NCBI GenBank assembly: GCA_030745285.1
Contig: JASLOV010000154.1
Location: 1 to 5,679 of the forward strand
From: Dehalococcoidia bacterium
GTDB lineage: Bacteria; Chloroflexota; Dehalococcoidia; UBA2979
Reading direction: 5' to 3'
DNA: 5,679 nucleotides
Shown here: piece by piece, positions 1 to 4,619 of the stretch
Numbering within the stretch: position 1 is the first letter of the stretch
Layout: each line of letters begins with the position of its first letter
Program-made: the position numbers and the translations under genes
The notes under the pieces: generated by a model
What the model saw: the letters and a program-made list of their open reading frames with translations, nothing else
Databases searched by the model: none
Told to the model about the DNA's origin: nothing

Positions 1-428
1 GTCTCCATGTCCTCGAGCGAGGCGATGGCGACGCCGACCTTGCCGACCTCGCCGAGCGCACGGTCGTCGTCCGAGTCGAGCCCGATCTGGGTCGGCAGGT
101 CGAAGGCGACGGAGAGGCCGGTCTGGCCTTGCTCCAGCAGGAACTTGTAGCGCTGGTTGGAGTCCTCCGCGTCACCGAAGCCGGCGTACTGCCGCATCGT
201 CCAGAAGCGGCCGCGATACATCGTCGGCTGGACGCCGCGCGTGAACGGGTACTCGCCGGGATAGCCCAGCTTGTCGGCGTAGTTCCACTCCGCCAGGGTC
301 TCCGGGCCGTAGAGCGGTTCGACCGCGGCGCCGGAGGAACTCTCGAAGCGTGGCTGGCGCTCGCCGAAGCGCTCCTTCGCCTTCGCGAAGGTGCTCTCTT
401 CCCACTCGTGCTGGCTCTTATTCGCCAC
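1..428 (-). CDS. Methylmalonyl-CoA mutase large subunit, N-terminal part (runs off the left edge)
   Basis: This is the first 142 codons of a B12-dependent acyl-CoA mutase large subunit, which interconverts (R)-methylmalonyl-CoA and succinyl-CoA in cytosolic propionyl-CoA metabolism. The protein runs from VANKSQHEWEE through YPFTRGVQPTMYRGR and WTMRQYAGFG (residues 60-85) to LSVAFDLPT (105-113) and EVGKVGVAIASLEDME. Aligned without gaps to the Propionibacterium enzyme, the Met78, Arg82, Thr85, Arg87 and Tyr89 equivalents are M70, R74, T77, R79 and Y81. The Tyr at RQYAGFG favours methylmalonyl-CoA over isobutyryl-CoA mutase (Phe) or 2-hydroxyisobutyryl-CoA mutase (Ile). The Tyr75 equivalent is Q67. 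The short N-terminus and family style suggest the roughly 520-560-residue form with a separate B12-binding subunit, but the C-terminus is not visible. The GTG start at 428 has GAGG seven bases upstream and agrees with the family start. Symbols in use include mcmA1 and mutB. Confidence 0.93.
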   Translation of the reverse strand, partial: MANKSQHEWEESTFAKAKERFGERQPRFESSSGAAVEPLYGPETLAEWNYADKLGYPGEYPFTRGVQPTMYRGRFWTMRQYAGFGDAEDSNQRYKFLLEQGQTGLSVAFDLPTQIGLDSDDDRALGEVGKVGVAIASLEDME

Positions 429-479
429 AGCCCCGCCTCACCTTCGTCCAGCCTCTGGGCCGCCCGGTCGGGCCGCCGG

Positions 480-509
480 AGTGTAGGCGGGCGTTTACAG
501 CACGATCAA
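480..509 (-). promoter_or_regulatory. Candidate sigma70-type promoter of the mutase gene
   Basis: On the minus strand, TTGATC (509-504, 4/6 to consensus) is followed after 18 bases by TACACT (485-480, 4/6). This predicts a leader of about 45 bases before the GTG start at 428. The two boxes lie in the 115-base gap between the 98-residue gene and the mutase, so the mutase can be transcribed on its own. This is consensus matching by eye with no further support. Confidence 0.4.
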
Positions 510-543
510 CGCGAGCCGGCCTGACAGGGCGCGCCACCCGAGC

Positions 544-840
544 TCAGGCGCGCATGCCGGTAAAGTCGTTCGCACCCATCGGCGTCTGCACCTTGCCGGC
601 CATCGAGTCGCCGTCGACCACGCCCTCGAAGTTGAGCGTCACTTCGCCCATCGGCGAGTTGATCTTCACGTTCCAGGCGACGTTGTCGCCCTCGACCGTG
701 CCGCCCTCGATGTCGCCGCCGCCCTGCGGTCCGGCAAGGCTGCCGCTCAGCGCGCCACCGTCACTCGCTAGCGTGACCGTCACCTCTCGTTCACCCATCG
801 GCGTGTTGAACTTCACTGCCCATGCACCGTCGACTGCCAT
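544..840 (-). CDS. 98-residue duplicated beta-type protein of unknown function
   Basis: This is a small acidic, glycine-rich protein that starts MAVDGAWAVKFNTPMGE and ends NDFTGMRA. I recognise its general look (short bacterial 'hypothetical' proteins with WxVxxNTPMG, DGxxLSG and FxGxxA blocks) but know no function. It has no signal peptide, membrane segment or cysteine. The sequence is two copies of one unit with a period of exactly 49 residues and no gaps. Residues 6-49 and 55-98 share 16 of 44 positions, including W7/W56, K10/K59, N12/N61, P14-M-G-E17/P63-M-G-E66, D27-G/D76-G, G33/G82, P38/P87, D43/D92 and G46/G95. Alternating polar and hydrophobic residues suggest a beta-sandwich or barrel that could bind a ligand; this is inference. 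The ATG at 840 has GGGGG about six bases upstream. It lies between the aquaporin and mutase genes, and the context does not assign a role. Confidence 0.82.
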   Translation of the reverse strand: MAVDGAWAVKFNTPMGEREVTVTLASDGGALSGSLAGPQGGGDIEGGTVEGDNVAWNVKINSPMGEVTLNFEGVVDGDSMAGKVQTPMGANDFTGMRA

Positions 841-890
841 CGGAACCCCCGGCTGCTCGCTACTACTTCTCGTCGCTCGTACCGACGCGC

Positions 891-896
891 ATTGTA
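891..896 (-). promoter_or_regulatory. Candidate -10 box upstream of the 98-residue gene
   Basis: On the minus strand TACAAT (5/6 to the TATAAT consensus) lies in the 84-base gap between the aquaporin stop and the ATG at 840, predicting a leader of about 45 bases. No good -35 hexamer is present at 16-18 bases, so this may be activator-dependent or chance. Confidence 0.3.
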
Positions 897-924
897 CGCC
901 GCACCGTGCCGTACGAGACCACCG

Positions 925-1797
925 CTACTCGCCGGGCTCCGAGTCCCCTTCCGCACCGGGCCGCACGATGTAGTCGTACACGGCCGCCCCGATCGGTCCG
1001 CCGACCAGCGGCCCGGCGATGTACACCCAGAAGCCGTTGCGCGGTCCCGGGATCGCGATCTCGCCCCAGCCGGCCGCCAGCGCGACCAGACGCGGCCCGA
1101 GGTCGCGCGCCGGGTTCCAACCGGCCTGCGTCACCGGCGCGAAGAGGCTGATCAGCGCCGCCACGGTGAAGCCGATGAAGAACGGTGTGAGCGCGCCCGG
1201 CCGCGCACCGCTGCGCCGGTCGGTGAGCGCGAAGATCACGAGCACGAGGATCCCGGTCCCCAGCGCCTCCGTCGACACCGCCAGCAGCGGCGAGACCAGA
1301 TCGCGGGCCGCTTCGTCGGTACCGAACATGTCGGGGTTCGGGAAGTACTCGCCGAAGACCATCGCCGAGTGCTGGCTGCCCGCCTCGCCGCGCTCGATGC
1401 CCCGCTCCTGCTCGAAGCGGTCGATGAAGGGACCGAAGACCGCAAGCACCACCGCCCCGGCCAGGATGCCGCCGGCCAGCTGCGAGCCCCAGTACGGCAG
1501 CAGCCGGCGCGGCGGGAACTCGTCGCGGCGGAAGAGCGCCATCGAGAGACTGACGGCGGGGTTGAGGTGCGCACCGGAAGCGCTGGCCGAGACGTAGATC
1601 GCCAGCGTCACACCAAAGCCCCAGACCGCGGCCACCTGCCACAGCCCCACGAGCGCGCCGGTCAGCACCGCCGACGCGACGGCGCCCGTCCCGAACAGCA
1701 CGAGCAGGAACGTCCCCACGACCTCGCCCGCGTACGCGTGGAGCTGCCCGAGCCAGTGCAGCCGTCGCACGCGGCCGCCTCGGTCCCACAGCGCCAT
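925..1797 (-). CDS. MIP-family channel, glycerol-facilitator-like aquaporin
   Basis: This 290-residue member of the major intrinsic protein family forms a passive inner-membrane pore for water, glycerol or other small neutral solutes. Six membrane helices and two half-helix NPA loops are visible: GAHLNPAVS (NPA at 79-81) and GWNPARDLGP (NPA at 228-230). The Asp after NPAR (D232), the YFPNP loop (151-155) and GFWVYIAGPLVGGPIGA near the C-terminus place it with the GlpF-type aquaglyceroporins. W59 and R231 match E. coli GlpF Trp48 and Arg206. The Phe200 and Gly191 positions align with A225 and I216, so the pore constriction differs from GlpF and the substrate cannot be assumed. The ATG at 1797 has a strong GGGAGGGG site four bases upstream. 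No glycerol kinase or glycerol-3-phosphate dehydrogenase gene lies nearby, so I give no glpF symbol. Confidence 0.92.
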   Translation of the reverse strand: MALWDRGGRVRRLHWLGQLHAYAGEVVGTFLLVLFGTGAVASAVLTGALVGLWQVAAVWGFGVTLAIYVSASASGAHLNPAVSLSMALFRRDEFPPRRLLPYWGSQLAGGILAGAVVLAVFGPFIDRFEQERGIERGEAGSQHSAMVFGEYFPNPDMFGTDEAARDLVSPLLAVSTEALGTGILVLVIFALTDRRSGARPGALTPFFIGFTVAALISLFAPVTQAGWNPARDLGPRLVALAAGWGEIAIPGPRNGFWVYIAGPLVGGPIGAAVYDYIVRPGAEGDSEPGE

Positions 1798-1930
1798 GCG
1801 TCCCCTCCCGCTCGACAGGCCGGCCGTGTGTCCGCCGGCGATCGACGTTACAGGCGTCCCCGCTCCAGCAACAGAAGCCAGGGCAACAGAACGAGCGGCA
1901 CGAGGTCGCCGGGAGGGCTGGCGACCCGCT

Positions 1931-1956
1931 CGACCGGTCGGGCAGCCCGCGGGCTG
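1931..1956. repeat. Two adjacent perfect palindromes (10 bp and 14 bp)
   Basis: CGACCGGTCG (1931-1940) and CAGCCCGCGGGCTG (1943-1956) are both perfect palindromes separated by GG. They lie between the tRNA-Val 3' end and the aquaporin start, about 135-170 bases upstream of that ATG. With no loop bases they are poor hairpins and would be better protein-binding sites, if they are anything. Palindromes of this size can arise by chance in sequence this rich in G and C. Confidence 0.35.
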
Positions 1957-1965
1957 GTAGGCAAA

Positions 1966-1978
1966 CGGCCGAGGGCCG
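1966..1978 (-). terminator. Weak hairpin after tRNA-Val, possible terminator
   Basis: Starting three bases past the encoded CCA on the minus strand, CGGCC and GGCCG form a 5-bp G+C stem around a CTC loop, followed by TTTG. The stem is short and the T run is only three bases, so termination would be inefficient and read-through toward the aquaporin is possible. Confidence 0.25.
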
Positions 1979-1980
1979 CG

Positions 1981-2057
1981 TGGTGGGCGGTAGAGGAGTC
2001 GAACCTCTGACCTTCCGGGTGTAAACCGGACGCTCTAGCCAACTGAGCTAACCGCCC
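1981..2057 (-). tRNA. trnV: tRNA-Val (anticodon UAC), CCA encoded
   Basis: The 77-base minus-strand cloverleaf folds cleanly. The acceptor GGGCGGT (2057-2051) pairs with ACCGCCC (1991-1985). The D stem is GCTC/GAGC. The anticodon stem TCCGG/CCGGA encloses loop TTTACAC, with anticodon TAC at 2023-2021. The T stem AGAGG/CCTCT encloses loop TTCGACT. The discriminator A is at 1984 and CCA is encoded at 1983-1981. Anticodon UAC reads valine GUA and, by wobble, GUG and possibly other GUN codons. The gene stands alone, with its own promoter upstream and a weak hairpin downstream. No second copy of its 3' end occurs in the window, so there is no sign of use as an integration site. Confidence 0.97.
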
Positions 2058-2065
2058 CCGTGCTT

Positions 2066-2080
2066 TCGATGGCCCATCGA
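2066..2080. repeat. 15-bp palindrome in the tRNA-Val leader
   Basis: TCGATGG and CCATCGA form a perfect 7-bp inverted repeat around a single C. It spans the predicted start of tRNA-Val transcription and touches the -10 box. A one-base loop argues against an RNA hairpin, so a protein site or chance are the alternatives. Confidence 0.35.
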
Positions 2081-2109
2081 TGCTAGGAACCGGCCATTCG
2101 AGCGGTCAA
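2080..2109 (-). promoter_or_regulatory. Promoter of tRNA-Val
   Basis: On the minus strand TTGACC (2109-2104, 5/6 to consensus) is followed after 18 bases by TAGCAT (2085-2080, 4/6). Transcription would begin near 2073, about 16 bases before the mature tRNA 5' end at 2057. This is the best-looking promoter in the window. It also argues that no plus-strand gene starts as far upstream as the ATG at 2080. Confidence 0.55.
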
Positions 2110-2178
2110 GGCTGGCGACGGCCCCCGGGGTGGTCCCGTCGCCCGGAGGTTGACGGCGAACGCCGCCCGCACCAGAAG

Positions 2179-2724
2179 ATGGTCTCCCAATCCCATCGCG
2201 CCGGGGCGCCGCCCCGACCGGCCGAGGAGGGACCGATCAGTACCGACGCCTTCGCCACGCTCACCCTCACCGAGGTCGAAGAGGCCGCGGGCGAACTGCA
2301 CCGCCGCATCGCCGTCGCCCTGCGCCGCATCGGCGAGCAGGGCGCCGACCAGCGCGGCCTGCACGAGACCAGCCCGCGCCAGCTCGTCGCCGCCCTCGTC
2401 GCGACGGTCGAGCTGGCCGCCGCCACGCTCGGCGCCGTGCTGGCGGGGACGCCGGCGGCCAGCGGCCGCAGCGACCGCCACCCCGCCACCATCGCCGCCA
2501 CGATGTACGCCGCGCCCACCGTCGCCGCGCTGCTCTCGCGGCTGGAGCAGGACCGCCGCCTGCTCGCCTCGCTCGCCCGTCAGCTCGAATCGCGGCTCGA
2601 CGGCGAACACCCCACCGCTTGGGGCAGAACGACGCTGCGAGCGATCGTCACCGACGTCGCGCTCACCGCCTCGGCGGCCTGCGCGCAGGATCTCGAGCGC
2701 CGCGCGGCCGAGGCTACTGCGTAG
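2179..2724 (+). CDS. Helical protein of unknown function
   Basis: I do not recognise this protein. It has 181 residues if it starts at the ATG at 2179. The frame is clearly coding: almost every third base is G or C across the whole length. From about residue 20 (ISTDAFATLTLTEVEEAA) it is rich in Ala, Leu, Arg and Glu, with charged/hydrophobic alternation typical of amphipathic helices. An Ala/Leu/Val-rich stretch (QLVAALVATVELAAATLGAVLAG) contains a Glu, so it is more likely a buried helix than a membrane span. No enzyme motif, signal peptide or DNA-binding motif is visible. The start is uncertain. The ATG at 2179 lacks a ribosome site, an earlier in-frame ATG at 2080 overlaps the tRNA promoter, and the only strong GGAGGG lies before an in-frame ATC at 2236. 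The gene begins divergently from tRNA-Val and ends about 180 bases before the ArsR-type regulator. Confidence 0.7.
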   Translation: MVSQSHRAGAPPRPAEEGPISTDAFATLTLTEVEEAAGELHRRIAVALRRIGEQGADQRGLHETSPRQLVAALVATVELAAATLGAVLAGTPAASGRSDRHPATIAATMYAAPTVAALLSRLEQDRRLLASLARQLESRLDGEHPTAWGRTTLRAIVTDVALTASAACAQDLERRAAEATA

Positions 2725-2865
2725 GGCGCGGAGTTCGAGTGGCGATGGGGGTGTTGGTCACGGCTGGCCTCACCTGCTTCTGAGACAACGTCGACTAGAG
2801 CCACTTGTCCACCCGCACCTTTAGACGCCTCCGCACAGCTTCCTGTCGCCACAAGCCCCCCGCCA

Positions 2866-2895
2866 TTAACAGGTGACTATCCGGTCACCTATTGT
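2866..2895 (+). promoter_or_regulatory. Promoter of the ArsR-SRPBCC gene
   Basis: TTAACA (2866-2871, 5/6 to TTGACA) and TATTGT (2890-2895, 4/6 to TATAAT) are separated by 18 bases. Transcription would begin around 2902-2904, at or next to the GTG codon at 2904 that begins the family's expected N-terminus. The mRNA would then be leaderless or nearly so, consistent with the lack of any ribosome site there. Confidence 0.5.
2871..2890. promoter_or_regulatory. Operator-like inverted repeat inside the promoter
   Basis: AGGTGAC (2871-2877) and GTCACCT (2884-2890) form a perfect 7-bp inverted repeat with a 6-bp spacer. It fills the gap between the -35 and -10 boxes, where a bound dimer would block polymerase. 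ArsR-type winged-helix dimers typically bind such dyads and often repress their own genes. Binding by the product encoded at 2929-3651 is the obvious inference. The AGGTGAC half-site occurs again at 3832-3838. Confidence 0.6.
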
Positions 2896-2903
2896 TCCCG
2901 GCG

Positions 2904-2928
2904 GTGGAAGCAGTCTTCCGGGCCCTCG
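2904..2928 (+). other. Out-of-frame N-terminal fragment of the ArsR-type regulator
   Basis: Starting at GTG 2904 this frame reads VEAVFRAL, the usual opening of this ArsR-SRPBCC family (M-E-x-V-F-R-A-L-A-D-P-x-R-R). After one further G the matching continuation, VRRRQLLDALFERDG, is found one frame over, from 2929. Joining the two would need the residues A-D-P between them, so eight of nine bases appear to be lost. Left in its own frame, the reading continues into unrelated sequence and stops near 3269. Confidence 0.6.
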
Positions 2929-3651
2929 GTGCGGCGCCGCCAGCTGCTCGATGCGCTCTTCGAGCGCGACGGACAGACGCTCAATGCACTGGCGGGGCGG
3001 ATGGAGATGACCCGCTTCGGGGTCATGAAGCATCTCGGGGTGCTGGAGCAGGCGGGGCTGGTGGTGACGCGGCGCGCCGGCCGCGAAAAGCTGCACTACC
3101 TCAACCTGGTGCCCATCCGCGATCTGCACGATCGCTGGATCAGCAAATACGTAGCGCCCTGGGTCGGCGCACTGACCGCGCTCAGGGACGAACTGGAGCA
3201 ACCGATGACCGCCAACCCGCATCACGTCTTTCAGATCTACGTGCGCTGCTCGCCGGAGCAGCTCTGTGAGGGCATCACCTCCCCCGACTTCACCCGCCGC
3301 TACTTCTACGGCACCGCCGTTCAGTCGACGTGGGAGCCGGGCGCGGCCGTCGCCTACCTCAACCCGGACGGCTCGACCGCCGTCGAGGGCGAAGTGGTGT
3401 CCGCGGAGCCGCCGTTCCGCCTCACTCAGACCTGGCGCGTGATGTACGACCCGGCCGCCGCGGAGGAGTCCCCCTCGCGCGTGACGTGGGAGATCGAGCA
3501 GATGGGTGAGACCTGCCGCCTGACGATGACGCACGACCAGTTCCCGGACGGTTCGGTGGTGTTCGAGGGGGTTGGCGAGGGGTGGCCGATGCTGCTCAGC
3601 AGCCTGAAGAGCCTGATCGAGACGGACGAGCCGCTCAACGTCGGAGCCTGA
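2929..3651 (+). CDS. ArsR-family winged-helix regulator fused to an SRPBCC (AHSA1-like) domain; probable frameshift at the N-terminus
   Basis: Residues 1-60 are a winged helix-turn-helix. QLLDALFERDGQTLNALAGRM is followed by recognition helix TRFGVMKHLGVLEQAGLV (28-45) and wing TRRAGREKLHYLN (47-59). PIRDLHDRWISKY then links to an SRPBCC/START-like ligand-pocket domain (about 95-233; FQIYVRCSPEQLCEGITSPDF, WEPGAAVAYLNPDG, VVSAEPPFRLTQTW, WEIEQMGETCRLTMTHD, EGWPMLLSSLKSLIE). Such fusions are cytosolic transcription factors whose helix-grip domain is presumed to sense a small hydrophobic ligand. No metal-binding cysteine pair is present. The GTG at 2929 is the first usable start in this frame but has no ribosome site, and it would remove most of the first helix, which is encoded out of frame at 2904. 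The gene is therefore either recently broken, translated in truncated form, or misread in sequencing. The upstream dyad suggests autoregulation. Confidence 0.85.
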   Translation: MRRRQLLDALFERDGQTLNALAGRMEMTRFGVMKHLGVLEQAGLVVTRRAGREKLHYLNLVPIRDLHDRWISKYVAPWVGALTALRDELEQPMTANPHHVFQIYVRCSPEQLCEGITSPDFTRRYFYGTAVQSTWEPGAAVAYLNPDGSTAVEGEVVSAEPPFRLTQTWRVMYDPAAAEESPSRVTWEIEQMGETCRLTMTHDQFPDGSVVFEGVGEGWPMLLSSLKSLIETDEPLNVGA

Positions 3652-3678
3652 CCGTTGCTGGCCCTGACCGTTGGTGGC
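3647..3678 (+). repeat. 16-bp tandem duplication over the regulator's stop codon
   Basis: CCTGACCGTTGCTGGC (3647-3662) is followed directly by CCTGACCGTTGGTGGC (3663-3678), with one mismatch. The first unit contains the TGA stop of the ArsR-SRPBCC gene. This looks like a slippage duplication and needs no function. Confidence 0.8.
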
Positions 3679-3817
3679 TGACTGTCGACGATCGAGCGAG
3701 CGCCCGACCGCGCCTGGCCCTCGACGCTGAGTACGTCCGCCGGCTCAAGCGTGTGGCCGAGCACCCGCCAGATGTCCTCGACGGCGAGGTCGTGCGCGAC
3801 GCGAACGCTGAGGAACC

Positions 3818-3851
3818 CGTCACACCTGCACAGGTGACATCACGAGTGACG
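3818..3851. promoter_or_regulatory. GTGAC-rich palindrome cluster in the convergent gap
   Basis: CACCTG (3823-3828) and CAGGTG (3831-3836) form a 6-bp dyad around CA, flanked by CGTCAC (3818-3823) and GTGACG (3846-3851), which are themselves inverted repeats. The cluster contains AGGTGAC (3832-3838), identical to a half-site of the operator at 2871-2890. It lies just past the 3' ends of the convergent regulator and lipoprotein genes. As RNA it could form a 5-bp CACCT/AGGTG hairpin, but no T run follows on either strand, so a protein site is as likely as a terminator. Confidence 0.4.
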
Positions 3852-3858
3852 TAGGCCA

Positions 3859-4500
3859 CTATCGAGCCGAGTTATCCACCACCTGCTCCGAGATCAGCGT
3901 GAAGGCCGAATCGCGCCAACCGTAGGCACGTTCCCGTAGCCGCGAGGGGCAACAACGGGCGTCGTCGTCCGCGTAGACGCCCTCCTGCGTCACCACCAGC
4001 CCGAGCCGCACCTCGACGCGGCCGCCCAGCCGCTCGAACATCACCAGCGCCGCGCCCCCCGGCGTCAGCCGGTAGACCGCGACCGCAAGGTCGCCCGCCG
4101 TGCCGCCCGACTCGACGACGACGACCGCCTCTTCGCGGCCGTCCCCGGTCAAGTCCTCGTAGACGACGCGATTGACGTTGACCTCGCCACCGCCGGCGCG
4201 GTTGATCAGGTCCGCGGCCACGGCCGGGGAGGCGAAGTCCACCTCGCGCAGCGACACGGCGCCTGCGCCGGGCAGCGCGGTCGCCCCCGCGGGCGCCGCT
4301 GTCGTCGGGCTCGCGGTCGCACGCGGCGCGGGAGGGTCACTGGCCCCGCAGCCGCTGAGCAGCAGGGCGCCGGCCAGCACCACCAGCATCGCCAGCGCGA
4401 TCACCACCGGGACGAGCGCGGCGGGCAGCATCGAGCGGGAGTGCCGGGGCCCGGCGGGCCCGGGCGTGGAGGGACTGCCCGTTCGAGGACTGTGGCGCAT
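3859..4500 (-). CDS. Secreted lipoprotein, LppP/LprE-like
   Basis: This is a 213-residue predicted lipoprotein. A basic N-region (R2, R6, R19, R22) precedes a long hydrophobic stretch (24-48) and lipobox L48-S-G-C51, so C51 would be lipidated and the rest exposed outside the membrane. An Ala/Pro/Thr linker (55-80) leads to a globular domain with YEDLTGDGREEAVVVV (114-129), a D-x-T-x-DG segment as in surface calcium-binding loops, then VYADDDARCCPSRLRERAYGWRD (175-197). The CCPS and final Tyr-x-Trp block resemble the actinobacterial LppP/LprE lipoprotein family. That assignment is from memory of the motif and is moderate only; the molecular function is unknown. I chose the ATG at 4500 because GGAAGG lies five bases upstream. 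An in-frame ATG at 4536 adds 12 residues but lacks a ribosome site and overlaps a candidate -10 box. The gene is divergent from the DUF2277 gene. Confidence 0.78.
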   Translation of the reverse strand: MRHSPRTGSPSTPGPAGPRHSRSMLPAALVPVVIALAMLVVLAGALLLSGCGASDPPAPRATASPTTAAPAGATALPGAGAVSLREVDFASPAVAADLINRAGGGEVNVNRVVYEDLTGDGREEAVVVVESGGTAGDLAVAVYRLTPGGAALVMFERLGGRVEVRLGLVVTQEGVYADDDARCCPSRLRERAYGWRDSAFTLISEQVVDNSAR

Positions 4501-4534
4501 CTCGCCCTTCCGTCCCGCCACCGTCACCGCAGCC

Positions 4535-4564
4535 ATGATCCGGCCGCCCGGCCTCCGCGGTCAA
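4535..4564 (-). promoter_or_regulatory. Candidate promoter of the lipoprotein gene
   Basis: On the minus strand TTGACC (4564-4559, 5/6) is followed after 18 bases by GATCAT (4540-4535, 4/6). Transcription would begin near 4528, downstream of the ATG at 4536 and upstream of the ATG at 4500. This is one of the reasons for choosing the later start. Confidence 0.4.
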
Positions 4565-4607
4565 CGCGGTCATCTCGGCCGGCCCGCCCAGCGGCCTCCC
4601 CGTCTGC

Positions 4608-4613
4608 TACCGT
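4608..4613 (+). promoter_or_regulatory. -10 box placed for leaderless transcription of the DUF2277 gene
   Basis: TACCGT fits the TANNNT -10 pattern and ends six bases before the ATG at 4620. This would put the transcription start on the A of the start codon. No Shine-Dalgarno-like sequence precedes the ATG, which agrees with leaderless translation. No clear -35 box is visible. Confidence 0.45.
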
Positions 4614-4619
4614 GCCGCC

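Noticed and set aside
457..477. 8-bp direct repeat GGGCCGCC at 457-464 and 470-477
   Set aside because: It is a short, simple G+C motif, with only two copies 13 bases apart. It is expected by chance at this composition.
863..1789. A 308-residue minus-strand frame overlapping the aquaporin
   Set aside because: This is the aquaporin region read in the wrong frame. It is low-complexity Arg/Ala/Gly sequence with none of the NPA motifs.
892..2010. A 372-residue open frame on the plus strand
   Set aside because: It runs antisense to the aquaporin and ends inside tRNA-Val. It is Arg/Pro/His-rich with no domain, while the opposite strand encodes a clear MIP channel.
1981..2057. tRNA-Val as a phage or island integration site
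   Set aside because: There is no integrase gene and no second copy of the tRNA 3' end in the window, and both flanks carry ordinary chromosomal genes.
2080..2178. Upstream extension of the helical protein to ATG 2080
   Set aside because: The ATG sits in the tRNA-Val -10 region on the other strand and has no ribosome site. The added residues (Arg/Gly/Pro/Trp) look non-coding.
2083..2610. Minus-strand frames opposite the helical protein
   Set aside because: Third-position G+C and the helical amphipathic pattern favour the plus strand. The minus-strand readings are Gly/Arg/Val-rich shadows, and one overlaps the tRNA promoter.
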